Shown here: in pieces, positions 35,277 through 43,934 of the stretch
Layout: every line of letters starts with the position of its first letter
Position numbering within the stretch: position 1 is the first letter of the stretch
From: Actinoplanes aureus
Lineage (GTDB): Bacteria; Actinomycetota; Actinomycetes; Mycobacteriales; Micromonosporaceae
Direction: 5' to 3'
NCBI RefSeq assembly: GCF_015704865.1
Contig: NZ_JADQTO010000024.1
Coordinates: 107,217 to 171,216 of the forward strand
DNA length: 64,000 nucleotides
Notes under the pieces: model-generated
Seen by the model: only the letters and a program-made list of their open reading frames with translations
Told to the model about the DNA's origin: nothing
Database searches by the model: none
Made by a program: the position numbers and the translations under genes

Positions 35277-38200
35277 CTAGAAACGGCTCCGCCGCTCGAC
35301 AGCGGATGCCTCACCGATCGTACGCACGCCGAGCCGCCATTGCCGGTTGGCGAGTTGGATGTTGCCCAGGCTACGCAGGGCAACCACGAGGTCGGCGTTG
35401 AGGTCCAATTGCCGGTAGAGCGCAACCGCCAGTTCGGCCGGCTCGACTGCTTCCTTGGTGCGGCGCGCCTGGGCCAGGCAGACCGAGTATCCCTGCAGAG
35501 TGTGCGCCAAGAGCTCGAGATCTCCGGTGCCTCGGGCGATCCGCACGACGTGCTGGAGCGTGGCGACCGCCTCCGCCCGGCGTTTCGTCGCGCTGTAGAG
35601 GCGGCCGAGTGCGTCGATCACGGTGACCATGCCGGCCGGGCCGCTTCGGTATTGGCGCACCGCCTGCTCGAACTCGGCGGCGGCCGCCTGATGGCGGCCG
35701 CGGACGCGGTACAGCCGGCCAATACGCTGCAGGGCGGTGATGTACGCGGATTCCGCCCCGGGATTACGCTCGTACATCTGCCCGTGTACCGCCACCGCCT
35801 CCTCGGCCGCGCGCATCGCCTCGCGTATCCGGCCGGCCTTCTCGTACATGCCGGAGAGGTTCTCCAGCACGTGGGCCAGGGTCGGGTCGATCGGGCCCGG
35901 CCCCGTCGCCTTGGCCAGGTGCCGGCCGGTGTCGACGCCCCGCTCGGCTATGCCCAGCGCCTCCTTCGGGTGGCCCATCGCGTCGATGTACACGGCCATC
36001 GCTGACAACGCCGCGAGCAGCCCGGGACCGTACCTGCCCGGATGTGACTCGGTCAGCTCGAAGTAGATCCAGATGGCCTCCTGCAAGTCCTCCTTGGCCC
36101 CCTGCAGGTCGCCGTCGAGGTACCTCTCCCGGCTCCGGTTGTGCAGCGTGATCGCCAGCTCAGGACGGTACGCGTCCGGGTCGGTGGCGGCGAGATCGCG
36201 GAAAGCCTCCAAGACCTCGGCCGAACCGCTCTGCCCGCCGAGCTTGGCCTGGTAGACCGTGAGGTTCCCCAGCTCGCTGGCGAACTGCGGCCGGTGTGCG
36301 TCCGGATTGACGTCGGAATGGCGGCGGGACAGCTCCAGGGCCTCGACCGCGGTCGCGTGGGCCTGCCGCGTCTGCCCGAGATCGTCCTGGATGGACGCGA
36401 GGTTGTACAACGTTCGCCCCAGCGTAGGCCCGTAGGCGTCCGGCTCTGACTCGGCCAGCGGCCGGAGCCGGTCGACCGCCTCGGTCGCCGCTTCGAGGGC
36501 TTGCGGGGCGCGGCCCAGCGACTGCAGCGCGGCTGCGAGGTTGGCCAGCGCGTCCGGCAGCGCGCTGCTCAGCGCCGCGGGAGCATCGGGCGGCATCTCG
36601 GACCGAAGCGCCTCGATGACGTCGGTCAGCGTGTCTACCGCGTCCGCATAGCGACCGGCTCGCACGTACGCACAGCCGAGGTTGTTCATCGCCTCCAGGA
36701 GCAGCAGCCCGGCCGCGCCCATGTTCGACTCGCCGTGCGTCAGGAGGATCTGAACGGCCTCCTCGAGTTGGAGGATGCCCTCGTCCGGGCGGCCGGACTC
36801 GGTGAGCCGGGCGCCCGACATCATCAGCGTGACCGCGACACCGAGGATCTCCTCCGGGCGACCGGAGGAAGCCTGCCGCTGCACCTCCAGGGAGCGGGCC
36901 GCCGCGGCCAGCGCCTCGGACCGGCGGCCGGCGTTGCCCATCCGCAGCGAATGCACCAACTGGATGCCCGCCTCGGCGGGGGTACCCGCGTGTTCGGCCA
37001 GCCGGTGCCGGGTGAGATGGCTGGTGATCACCGCCCCGGCCACGTCCAGATCGACGTGCGGGGTGGCCGGCAGCAGCGGCTCGACCGCCTCAAGCAGCGC
37101 GCGATCGACGTGCGCCGGGGTGGTGAGCGCGGCGAGCGCGGTCCCGCCGGCGGCGACCGCGACGTCCGGATGCTCGGTCAGGTGCCGGTACAGGAAGCTC
37201 CTCCCGACGTGCGGCCAACGCGACGCGGCGGCGCCCAGGAACGTGACCGTACGCGCGAGGTGCGGGGACTCCGGGGCGAGAAGAGCAATCGCGTACGCGG
37301 TCGCCCAGTCCTTGGCCGGATAGTCGCTCTCGTGACCGGGGATCGTCAGCGCGAGGAAGTCCTCGGCGAGCCGGTCCGGGTAGAGCGGTTCGAGCACGGC
37401 GCCCGCGTGCTCCGGCGGATAGCAGATCGCGTGATCGGCGAGCACCCGGGACGGATCCGGCGCGGCATCCAGCCGGGTGAGCAACGCGACGCCGTCGGGG
37501 CCGGGCATCGCGCCGGTCAGCGCGGCCACGAACACTGCCCGGGCCAGCGGGTCCCGCGGGGTCGTCACGGTCCGATCCCAGCCGAGTTGCTCGCGGTTGA
37601 GCAGATAGCGGGTGAGCGCGTCGGTGCCCTGCGGCGCGATCCTGCCCTCGGCAGCAGCGTCGACCGCGACCAGCGCGGCCATGTGCACGGCCAGCGTGAG
37701 CCCGTCGAGGTCGCTGATCGGGGCGATCCGAGCCGGGTCCAGCTGATAGAGCGCGGCGAACCCGTCCCGGGCCGCGGCGAACATGTCACGGCGATCCGGG
37801 CCGGCGGCCAGGTCGGGCAGTCGCTGGTGTGAGGTGCCGGCCAGGTGGGTGTCGAGGATCGCGCTGACCGCAGGCCAGGCGTCGAGCGTACGGCCGATCA
37901 GCAGCACCCGGGTGGGCACGCCGTCGCGGTGCAGGAGCGCGTTCTTCAGCAGCCAGGTCAGATTGCTGAGCAACCACCGGTCCGCGTAGTCGACGATCAG
38001 CAGCAGACCGGCGTAACCGTCGAGGGTCAGGTCGTGGCTGCCGGGCGCGGGTGGGTCGGCGTCCGGGCCGTGCAGCGCGGTGGCCACTCGCCAGCCGGCC
38101 GCCTCGCACTCGTTCGCGAATCGGGCCGCCAGCCGGGTCTTGCCCTGTCCGCCCGGACCGTGCAGCCAGCGCGCGGCCAGCCGATCCGGGGAGTCTCGCC

Positions 38201-38429
38201 AGTCCCGCAGCTCGGCCAGCTCAGCCTCGCGGCCGGTGAACGGCACGACTTCGCGGCGCGCGTTCAGCATCCGGCTGGGCATCTGGAGCAGCCAGCGTTC
38301 CGGGTACGGCGCGGACGGAGCCCAGCCGGCCAGCAGATACAAAGGAGCGCCGTTGCTGAACACATGCAGATCGGCGTTGATCACCCCGTACGCGAATCCG
38401 CCGACCGCCGTGACGGTCTGCTGGATCAT
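35277..38429 (-). CDS. STAND NTPase with TPR array
   Basis: 1050 residues. The first ~55 residues contain AYGVINADLHVFSNGAPLYL, a segment typical of actinobacterial STAND proteins. REVVPFTGREAELAELRDW leads into the P-loop WLHGPGGQGKTRLAARFA (about residues 88-105), then Walker B LLLIVDYADRW, and a helical region. From about residue 480 to the end a long TPR array follows (NLGCAYVRAGRYADAVDTL, NLASIQDDLGQTRQAHATA). The layout is that of an NLR-like signalling switch in which TPRs sense a ligand and ATP drives oligomerisation. It is ATGA-coupled to the small helical protein upstream, its probable effector or adaptor. Specific trigger unknown. Confidence 0.82.
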   Translation of the reverse strand: MIQQTVTAVGGFAYGVINADLHVFSNGAPLYLLAGWAPSAPYPERWLLQMPSRMLNARREVVPFTGREAELAELRDWRDSPDRLAARWLHGPGGQGKTRLAARFANECEAAGWRVATALHGPDADPPAPGSHDLTLDGYAGLLLIVDYADRWLLSNLTWLLKNALLHRDGVPTRVLLIGRTLDAWPAVSAILDTHLAGTSHQRLPDLAAGPDRRDMFAAARDGFAALYQLDPARIAPISDLDGLTLAVHMAALVAVDAAAEGRIAPQGTDALTRYLLNREQLGWDRTVTTPRDPLARAVFVAALTGAMPGPDGVALLTRLDAAPDPSRVLADHAICYPPEHAGAVLEPLYPDRLAEDFLALTIPGHESDYPAKDWATAYAIALLAPESPHLARTVTFLGAAASRWPHVGRSFLYRHLTEHPDVAVAAGGTALAALTTPAHVDRALLEAVEPLLPATPHVDLDVAGAVITSHLTRHRLAEHAGTPAEAGIQLVHSLRMGNAGRRSEALAAAARSLEVQRQASSGRPEEILGVAVTLMMSGARLTESGRPDEGILQLEEAVQILLTHGESNMGAAGLLLLEAMNNLGCAYVRAGRYADAVDTLTDVIEALRSEMPPDAPAALSSALPDALANLAAALQSLGRAPQALEAATEAVDRLRPLAESEPDAYGPTLGRTLYNLASIQDDLGQTRQAHATAVEALELSRRHSDVNPDAHRPQFASELGNLTVYQAKLGGQSGSAEVLEAFRDLAATDPDAYRPELAITLHNRSRERYLDGDLQGAKEDLQEAIWIYFELTESHPGRYGPGLLAALSAMAVYIDAMGHPKEALGIAERGVDTGRHLAKATGPGPIDPTLAHVLENLSGMYEKAGRIREAMRAAEEAVAVHGQMYERNPGAESAYITALQRIGRLYRVRGRHQAAAAEFEQAVRQYRSGPAGMVTVIDALGRLYSATKRRAEAVATLQHVVRIARGTGDLELLAHTLQGYSVCLAQARRTKEAVEPAELAVALYRQLDLNADLVVALRSLGNIQLANRQWRLGVRTIGEASAVERRSRF

Positions 38430-38851
38430 CCGTCACTGGGGGGTGTCTGGTGCACGATGACGTTGCCGCCCAGCGAGGCGAACACCTGCCCGTGATCCCG
38501 CGCGGTGTTGTGTTGCACCCACTTCGATTCCGGCAGCTGGGGCGCCAGCGCCTCGACCAGCCCGTGCAGCTCCTGCGCCGCCGCCGGATCGTCCTCGACC
38601 AGATCGCCGAGCCGGACCAGCCAGCCCTCCCGGAGGCGCTGACGCAATTCGTCGCGCTCGTCGGCGGGCGCCTGCTCGATCGCCTCGGCCAGCACGTCCA
38701 GCCGGGCGATCTCGGCGGACTCCCGCCTGGCGTCACCACGCCCGAGCAAGCGGCCGAACCCCGACCGGGCCAGTCTCCACGCATCGGTCGCCGCCGCCGA
38801 CACCACCGTCGTCGCCCCCGCGGCAAGTAACGCCGCCAGTTCCGGGGTCAT
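38426..38851 (-). CDS. Small helical protein coupled to the STAND NTPase
   Basis: 141 residues from ATG 38851, with GAGGAGG upstream. A hydrophobic N-terminal helix (ALLAAGATTVVSAAATDAW) is followed by charged helices (LDVLAEAIEQAPADERDELR), and the protein ends in HGQVFASLGGNVIVHQTPP. This order, a membrane-active-looking helix, helical bundle and a short glycine/asparagine beta motif at the C-terminus, resembles the cell-death effectors partnered with bacterial NLRs through amyloid motifs. The stop overlaps the NTPase ATG (ATGA). Effector role is inference; no named domain was matched. Confidence 0.65.
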   Translation of the reverse strand: MTPELAALLAAGATTVVSAAATDAWRLARSGFGRLLGRGDARRESAEIARLDVLAEAIEQAPADERDELRQRLREGWLVRLGDLVEDDPAAAQELHGLVEALAPQLPESKWVQHNTARDHGQVFASLGGNVIVHQTPPSDG

Positions 38852-38991
38852 CTCAACCTCCTCGCTAGCGTCCGTGTCCAGCCTGGACCAGGCACGCAAG
38901 GAAAGCCATTGATCCGCACGGCGAATTTGATACGCCGTGCAGCGGCGCCCCTTCGACGATCAGCTCCGTTCCGACTTGCACCGGACGGCCG

Positions 38992-39023
38992 CCCTCGGTG
39001 TACGGTTTTCCGTACACCGAGGG
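38992..39023. promoter_or_regulatory. 14-bp perfect inverted repeat overlapping the RBS of the next gene
   Basis: CCCTCGGTGTACGG / CCGTACACCGAGGG with TTTT between. The right arm runs into the GAGGGAGG ribosome site, six bases before the ATG at 39030. It could be a dimeric repressor operator, an autoregulatory site for the encoded HTH protein, or an mRNA hairpin that hides the ribosome site. Confidence 0.6.
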
Positions 39024-39029
39024 AGGATC

Positions 39030-39452
39030 ATGGACGTCAAGGGGCAGCCCGATGGCACGGTGGTTGTGGTGCCGACCAGCGAGGAGGCCGCCGCCCTAGG
39101 CGCTGACTTGGGCCAGATGCTCGGCATGTTCGCGACGGCGTTGACTGCTCTCGCGCATCTGCGCAACGGCTCAACCGACGACTTCGATCGCACGACCTGG
39201 CAGTACTTTCTGCGCGAACTCGAACATAACCTGCCGCTGCGCCTGGACGGAGTCCGCAACGCCTTGATCCGTGCGCACACCGGTGCGGGCGGAACCTATG
39301 GCGAGCTGTCGGATGCCATGGGCGTACGGCGCTCCACCGCGCAGTATCGGCGCAAGCGGATCACCTCCGTCCCGCCTGATCAATGGGAGGAGTGGGCGGT
39401 GGGCGGCGCACCGCCCACTTCGCCTACGCCACCCAGGGACGGGGCTGGTTGA
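39030..39452 (+). CDS. Small protein with C-terminal helix-turn-helix
   Basis: 140 residues. Helical N-terminal half (ALGADLGQMLGMFATALTAL) and a C-terminal HTH-like segment YGELSDAMGVRRSTAQYRRK, as in sigma-region-4-like or MarR-like folds. GGGAGG precedes ATG 39030; the longer frame from 38937 is less likely. It may bind the perfect inverted repeat that covers its own ribosome site. Its 3' end overlaps the convergent gene by 29 bp. Family not recognised. Confidence 0.6.
   Translation: MDVKGQPDGTVVVVPTSEEAAALGADLGQMLGMFATALTALAHLRNGSTDDFDRTTWQYFLRELEHNLPLRLDGVRNALIRAHTGAGGTYGELSDAMGVRRSTAQYRRKRITSVPPDQWEEWAVGGAPPTSPTPPRDGAG
39391..39419. terminator. Stem-loop at the convergent 3' ends
   Basis: AGTGGGCGGT / ACCGCCCACT with a 9-nt loop, inside the last codons of the HTH gene and just past the stop of the minus-strand gene; could serve transcripts from either side. 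Confidence 0.45.
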
Positions 39453-41001
39453 CGATCTCGGCGCGCAGGAACACGTCGTACTTGCCCTCGCCCTTGCCGT
39501 CGATCCAGAACTTGTGCGTGTACGGCTCGTTGGTGCCCGGCACGGTGCCCTGGACCTGCGGCGGGGCGTACCCCCGGGCGAACAACGTCTCGCCGTGCTC
39601 GCCCACGTAGTCATCGGCCAGGCCGAGACCTTCGACCAGCCCGCCGGCGATCAGCGCGCCGATCGGACCGCCGGTCACCATGCCGGCGATGGTGGCCGCC
39701 GGGGTAAGCCCGCTGCCCGGCGCCGCGGCGCTGGCCAGGTCGTAGATCGCAGCACCCTGCGCGGCAGCCGCGGCGGCCTTCTGCATGGCCGCGTCCACCT
39801 TCTTGCGGGCGTCCGACGGTGAACCCTCGTCGTTCTCCATCACCGCCACGTGCAGCACGCTGGTGACCACCGGCTGGTTGTCGGCGACCACGGCTGGCGT
39901 CACCCGGACGTCGCCCTTGTCCACGTCGGTGAACTTGAACATCGAAGTGGCGGAGCGGCCGAGCCCGCCCCAGGAGACGATGAAGTACGGCTCGTCGCTG
40001 CCGGACAGTTCGGTGGACTCGCCCCAGCACTTGAAGCCGACGAACCAGATCCGCAGGTGCTGGTCGATGATGATCTCCGGATTGCCGGCCGCGGTGGTGG
40101 TGATGTGCCCACCGGTCATCCGCCAGCGGCCCTGCCCGGCGGCGACGCTCACCGCCCCGGTCGGCAGGCCCAGCGGGCTGGTCACGCCGCCGGTCCGGTC
40201 GTACGCCTCGAGCGCCTTGCGGACCACGATGTCGCTGCGGTCCACGAGCGGGGTCAGCGACTGGAGACGCCAGCCCTGGTTCCACAGCTCGTCGTAGCGC
40301 TTGCGGTACTGCTCGTACGTCGCCCCGTACAGCTGGAACTCACCGGTGGTGGCGGGACGCCAGACCGCGGTGTAACGGGTGCGCCCGCCCACCACGTACG
40401 GCTGAAGCAGTTTGAGGCGCCAGCCCTGCTTCCACAGCTCGTCGTACTTCGCCCGGTACGCCTCGTAGTTCACGTCGTAGATCTGAATCTCGCCCTCGGT
40501 CGACGGCCGCCACACCGCGGTGTACCGGACCTGATCGCCCGGCAGCACGAACGGTTGCAGCGCCTTGAGCCGCCAGCCCTGCTTCCACAACTCGTCGTAC
40601 TTCTTGCGGAAGTCGGCGTACGTCCACCCGTACACCTGCATCTCGCCCTCTTTCGAGGGCTGCCAGACGGCGGTGTAGCGGACCTGGCCGGCCACCACGT
40701 ACGGCTGGATGAGCTTCAGGCGCCAGCCTTGCTTCCACAGTTCGTCGTACTTGGCGCGGTACGTCTCGTACGGAGCGTCGTAGATCTGGATCTCGCCCTC
40801 GGTCGACGGCCGCCACACCGCGGTGTACCGGACCTGGTCGCCGGAGAGCACGAACGGTTGCAGCGCCTTGAGCCGCCAGCCCTGCTTCCACAGCTCGTCG
40901 TACTTCTTGCGATAGTCGGCGTACGTCCACCCGTACACCTGAATCTCACCCTCGGTCGACGGTCGCCAGACCGCCGAATAACGGATTTCGTCGTTCGCCA
41001 T
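39424..41001 (-). CDS. BTRD1 tandem-repeat protein with C-terminal membrane-active-looking domain
   Basis: 525 residues from ATG 41001. Residues 4-240 are five ~50-residue repeats of the bacterial tandem repeat domain 1 type, each with RYTAVW, then EGEIQVYGWTYADYRKKY and DELWKQGWRLKALQP. No signal peptide is visible. The following region has ITTTAAGNPEIIIDQHLRIW and ECW-type beta strands, then an Ala/Gly-rich helical stretch (AAAQGAAIYDLASAAAPGSG, PIGALIAGGLVEGLGLADDY). Repeats 1-2 and 3-4 are near duplicates at the DNA level. BTRD1 repeats occur in secreted and toxin-like proteins, but the function here is unknown. Confidence 0.72.
   Translation of the reverse strand: MANDEIRYSAVWRPSTEGEIQVYGWTYADYRKKYDELWKQGWRLKALQPFVLSGDQVRYTAVWRPSTEGEIQIYDAPYETYRAKYDELWKQGWRLKLIQPYVVAGQVRYTAVWQPSKEGEMQVYGWTYADFRKKYDELWKQGWRLKALQPFVLPGDQVRYTAVWRPSTEGEIQIYDVNYEAYRAKYDELWKQGWRLKLLQPYVVGGRTRYTAVWRPATTGEFQLYGATYEQYRKRYDELWNQGWRLQSLTPLVDRSDIVVRKALEAYDRTGGVTSPLGLPTGAVSVAAGQGRWRMTGGHITTTAAGNPEIIIDQHLRIWFVGFKCWGESTELSGSDEPYFIVSWGGLGRSATSMFKFTDVDKGDVRVTPAVVADNQPVVTSVLHVAVMENDEGSPSDARKKVDAAMQKAAAAAAQGAAIYDLASAAAPGSGLTPAATIAGMVTGGPIGALIAGGLVEGLGLADDYVGEHGETLFARGYAPPQVQGTVPGTNEPYTHKFWIDGKGEGKYDVFLRAEIVNQPRPWVA
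40240..40992 (-). repeat. Tandem coding repeats with a 303-bp two-unit duplication
   Basis: Five coding repeats. Units 1+2 and 3+4 match closely with a 303-bp period (for example CGAACGGTTGCAGCGCCTTG appears near 40549 and 40852), and the fifth unit is more diverged, so a two-repeat block was duplicated recently. Confidence 0.75.
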
Positions 41002-41147
41002 CTCGGTGTTCTCTCCGCATGTGCTCGGGTTCATTGACGAGCCCAGAGCACCATCCGGGACGGGCGGGCGGCCATACGCAGTTCTGCGCATCCCCGTCAG
41101 CGCAACCGTCTGGCGGCCGACAGTTCCGGCGCCGCGACGGCGGTGGG

Positions 41148-41909
41148 ATGGGACGGGTGAACACACCCTCATCCACCGACCTGCGGCGCCTCCTCGACCT
41201 GGTCTACGACCTGGACGGCGATGCGGAAAGCCATCTGGCCCGGATGGGTGCCATCGTGGGCAGCGACATGACGTCGCTGAGCACCGTGGACCACGTCGAG
41301 CAACGGCTGGTCGCCGCCCACAGCGTCCCCGACGAGTCCAACCTGAGCCGGGTCTCCTCGTTCCACCGCGTCTTCACGCTGCACCCGGGCTTCACCGCCT
41401 TCCGGGCCGGCACCCTGCACCGCGGCAGGCCCGCCGCCTGGTCCGACGTGAACACGCTGCGCCAGCTGCGGCGCAACCCGCTCTACGTGGACTTCTTCGC
41501 CCCGCGCGGCACCCACGACCAGCTGCTGTGCGTGGTCCGGCTGAACCGCCGCGAGGGTCATCTGCTCGCCTTCAACCGATCCCGCCGCGGCTGGACCGGC
41601 CGGGACCGCGCCGTGGTCGAGCTGATGTCCGCCCACCTCGGCCGCGCTCAAGCCCGCCGCGCCGAGACCACTCGGCTGCGCCGGGCCCTGACCCGCCGCG
41701 AAGCCCTGGACGCGGCAGCGGATCGGCTGGCGGCGCTGACACCGCGCGAGCGCGAGGTGGTGGGCGAGCTGGGCCGCGGCGCCTCGGACCGGGACATCGC
41801 GCGCTCGCTGGGCGTCCGCGAACGAACCGTCCACAAGCATCTGGAACAGGCGTACCGCAAGCTGGGCGTCAACTCCCGCACCCAGGCGGCAGCTCTGCTC
41901 CACGGCTGA
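41148..41909 (+). CDS. LuxR-family transcriptional regulator
   Basis: 253 residues from ATG 41148; GTG 41157 is an alternative. N-terminal ~180 residues are GAF-like (SHLARMGAIVGSDMTSLSTV, PLYVDFFAPRGTHDQLLCVV). The C-terminal HTH is canonical: LTPREREVVGELGRGASDRD, then GVRERTVHKHLEQAYRKLGV. It is divergent from the BTRD1 gene (about 146 bp apart) and may control it. Ligand unknown; not a quorum-sensing receptor by sequence. Confidence 0.82.
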   Translation: MGRVNTPSSTDLRRLLDLVYDLDGDAESHLARMGAIVGSDMTSLSTVDHVEQRLVAAHSVPDESNLSRVSSFHRVFTLHPGFTAFRAGTLHRGRPAAWSDVNTLRQLRRNPLYVDFFAPRGTHDQLLCVVRLNRREGHLLAFNRSRRGWTGRDRAVVELMSAHLGRAQARRAETTRLRRALTRREALDAAADRLAALTPREREVVGELGRGASDRDIARSLGVRERTVHKHLEQAYRKLGVNSRTQAAALLHG

Positions 41910-41939
41910 CGGCCGGCAGCCGCCCTGACGCATGAGTGG

Positions 41940-42593
41940 TCAATGTGCCGGCGGGACGAGGGCGGCCAGGGCCCGGGCGGTCCAGTCCCGATAGCGCTCG
42001 ATCGTCCACCCGCGCCCGTGGACCAGCAGCCCGTACTGCAACGGGGATCCGACCGTCCACAGCACATCCTGCATGTAGGCGACGGCCGCCGGGTCGGCGA
42101 CGCCGAGGCGGTCGGCCAGCGTGGCCGCCAGTTGCCCGGCGCCGGTGAGGCGCTGTGCCTCCAGCAGGCGTTCCAGCTCGGCGATCTCCGGATCGGCGTC
42201 CGCGGCGCGGTGCACCACCGTGTAGATGCCGTAGGCGCGCTGCACGATCTCCGCGTAGGCGTCCGCGAGCCGTTCGAAGGCCTCGTGTGCGGTGGCAGCC
42301 TGGTGCACTCGTTGCATGGCCGACCGCATGGCGAGCGGAACATCGTCGGAGTCGCCGACGATCGCGGTGTCCACGGCCTGCTTCAGCAGATTGATCTTGG
42401 CCGTGAAGCCGGCGAAGACGGTACGGCCGGACACCCCGGCCTGCGCGGCGATCTGCTCGACCGACGTGCCCGCGTATCCCTGCTCGACGAAGAGCCGCCG
42501 AGCGACCTCCACGATGCGGTCCCGAGTCTGCTGCGCCTGCAACTGTCGGCTTCTGGCGTCATAGCGGCGACGGTCTAGCCGCGGTGCTGTCAT
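41940..42593 (-). CDS. TetR-family transcriptional regulator
   Basis: 217 residues. TetR HTH near the N-terminus: RDRIVEVARRLFVEQGYAGT, then SVEQIAAQAGVSGRTVF. The C-terminal helical ligand domain has a TetR_C-like pattern. It is divergent from the hydrolase-NTF2 operon; the 55-bp intergenic region holds a GAACT-C-AGTTC palindrome, so local repression of the hydrolase and itself is likely. Confidence 0.85.
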   Translation of the reverse strand: MTAPRLDRRRYDARSRQLQAQQTRDRIVEVARRLFVEQGYAGTSVEQIAAQAGVSGRTVFAGFTAKINLLKQAVDTAIVGDSDDVPLAMRSAMQRVHQAATAHEAFERLADAYAEIVQRAYGIYTVVHRAADADPEIAELERLLEAQRLTGAGQLAATLADRLGVADPAAVAYMQDVLWTVGSPLQYGLLVHGRGWTIERYRDWTARALAALVPPAH

Positions 42594-42612
42594 TCGCCTA
42601 CCTTAACGAGTA

Positions 42613-42627
42613 TTGAACTCAGTTCGA
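42613..42627. promoter_or_regulatory. Probable TetR operator in divergent promoter
   Basis: TTGAACT-C-AGTTCGA, 7-bp arms with one mismatch, in the 55 bp between the regulator start and the hydrolase start. Position is the main support. Confidence 0.45.
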
Positions 42628-42648
42628 GTGCAGCGAAAGGAGATCGTG

Positions 42649-43416
42649 ATGCATCTCGACTACCGGACCGCCGGCGCCGGTCCCCCGGTCCTGCTCATTC
42701 ACGGAGGTGCCGAGGACGCTGGAATGCTCACCGGCCAGGCCGACGCCCTCGCCGCGACCCGGCGGGTCATCTGGTACGACCGGCGCGGCACGGGTGCCAG
42801 CACCCGCGACGACTGGCCGGGATCCGGCGCTGATCAGCACGCCGACGACGCCGCCATGCTGCTGCGCGAACTCGGCGCGGTGCCGGCAACAGTGCTGGGG
42901 TTCAGCTCCGGCGGCATCGTGGCCTTGGCCCTGGCCGCCCGCCACCCCGAGCTGGTGACCGAAGCCATCGCCTGGGAACCCCCAGCCGTGGCCATGCTGC
43001 CCGACGGCGAGCAGATGCGTACGGCGTTGCATGAGCCGTACGAGGAGCATCTGCGCCGCCGGCCCGGTGACTGGCGAGGGGCGTACCACGTGCTGTTGCG
43101 CACTCTGTCGCAAGGCCGCGCCGACCTGGACTCGCCGATCGTCAAGCTCGCCGAGGCGAACGCCGAGGCGGTGCTACGCGACGACGGCCCGCTCATCACC
43201 GCGCGCACGTTCCGCCCCGGCGAACTGCCGCCCGGCAAGGTGATCATCGCCCTGAGCGAGACGCCGAACCCCTTGCACGAGGCGATCGGAATCCGTCTCG
43301 GCGAACTGACCGGCCAGGCGCCGCTGACCGTCAAGGGCGCCGACAGCCACGAGGTGTACCTGGAAAAGCCCCAGGTGATCGCCGACTTCCTGGAATCCCG
43401 GAAGGACATGTCATGA
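42649..43416 (+). CDS. Alpha/beta hydrolase
   Basis: 255 residues from ATG 42649, with AAAGGAG upstream. HGGAEDAGM oxyanion loop; nucleophile Ser in LGFSSGGIVALAL; Asp likely in the SETPNP region and His in GADSHEVYLEKP. Haloperoxidase/esterase-like. The stop overlaps the next ATG (ATGA). Regulated probably by the divergent TetR. Substrate unknown. Confidence 0.82.
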   Translation: MHLDYRTAGAGPPVLLIHGGAEDAGMLTGQADALAATRRVIWYDRRGTGASTRDDWPGSGADQHADDAAMLLRELGAVPATVLGFSSGGIVALALAARHPELVTEAIAWEPPAVAMLPDGEQMRTALHEPYEEHLRRRPGDWRGAYHVLLRTLSQGRADLDSPIVKLAEANAEAVLRDDGPLITARTFRPGELPPGKVIIALSETPNPLHEAIGIRLGELTGQAPLTVKGADSHEVYLEKPQVIADFLESRKDMS

Positions 43417-43913
43417 AGCGTCTTCCCGTCATACTCCTGATCGCCCTCGGCATTCTGGCCTGCGCCCAGCCGGCCTCCGCCGATCCGCCGCACACCTTTG
43501 AAAGATTCCTGACCCGGTATGAGGCCGCCAACACCGCCTTCGTCAACGGCGACCCGTCCCGCTGGCTGGCGATCACCGCCGGCCGGGATCCGGTGTCGAT
43601 CTTCGGCGGATTCGGCGGCCGGGGAGAAGCCGGCACCGCCGAGGTGCACCAGCGGTACCTGCTCGCTGCCGGCGCGTTCCAGCCCAGCGGCGCCACCGTC
43701 GACTTCGACTACCTGGTCAAGGACGTCCGCGGCCGGATCGCGTACACGGTGGCCATCGAGACGGCCGACGTGCTCTACACCGGGAGCACCACGCCGCACC
43801 GGCAGGTCCTGCGAGTCACCATGATCTTCCGCTTCGACAACGGCGCCTGGAAGATCGCCCACCGGCACGCGGACACGATGATCGACTTGCAGCTGCCCGA
43901 ACGCTCAAGGTGA
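43413..43913 (+). CDS. Secreted NTF2/SnoaL-like protein
   Basis: 166 residues. Signal peptide LPVILLIALGILACAQPASA; the Cys is in an ILAC context and might be lipidated but lacks a perfect lipobox. The mature part has SnoaL/DUF4440 features: FERFLTRYEAANTAFVNGDP, then VTMIFRFDNGAWKIAHRHAD. Coupled to the hydrolase gene. Such folds act as isomerases, ligand pockets or inhibitors; no catalytic assignment is possible. Confidence 0.75.
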   Translation: MKRLPVILLIALGILACAQPASADPPHTFERFLTRYEAANTAFVNGDPSRWLAITAGRDPVSIFGGFGGRGEAGTAEVHQRYLLAAGAFQPSGATVDFDYLVKDVRGRIAYTVAIETADVLYTGSTTPHRQVLRVTMIFRFDNGAWKIAHRHADTMIDLQLPERSR

Positions 43914-43934
43914 GCCGTCCATTTGCGTAGGCGG

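Noticed and set aside
40240..40992. Possible CRISPR or satellite array
   Set aside because: Repeats are in coding frame with ~50-residue protein units and no short spacer pattern.
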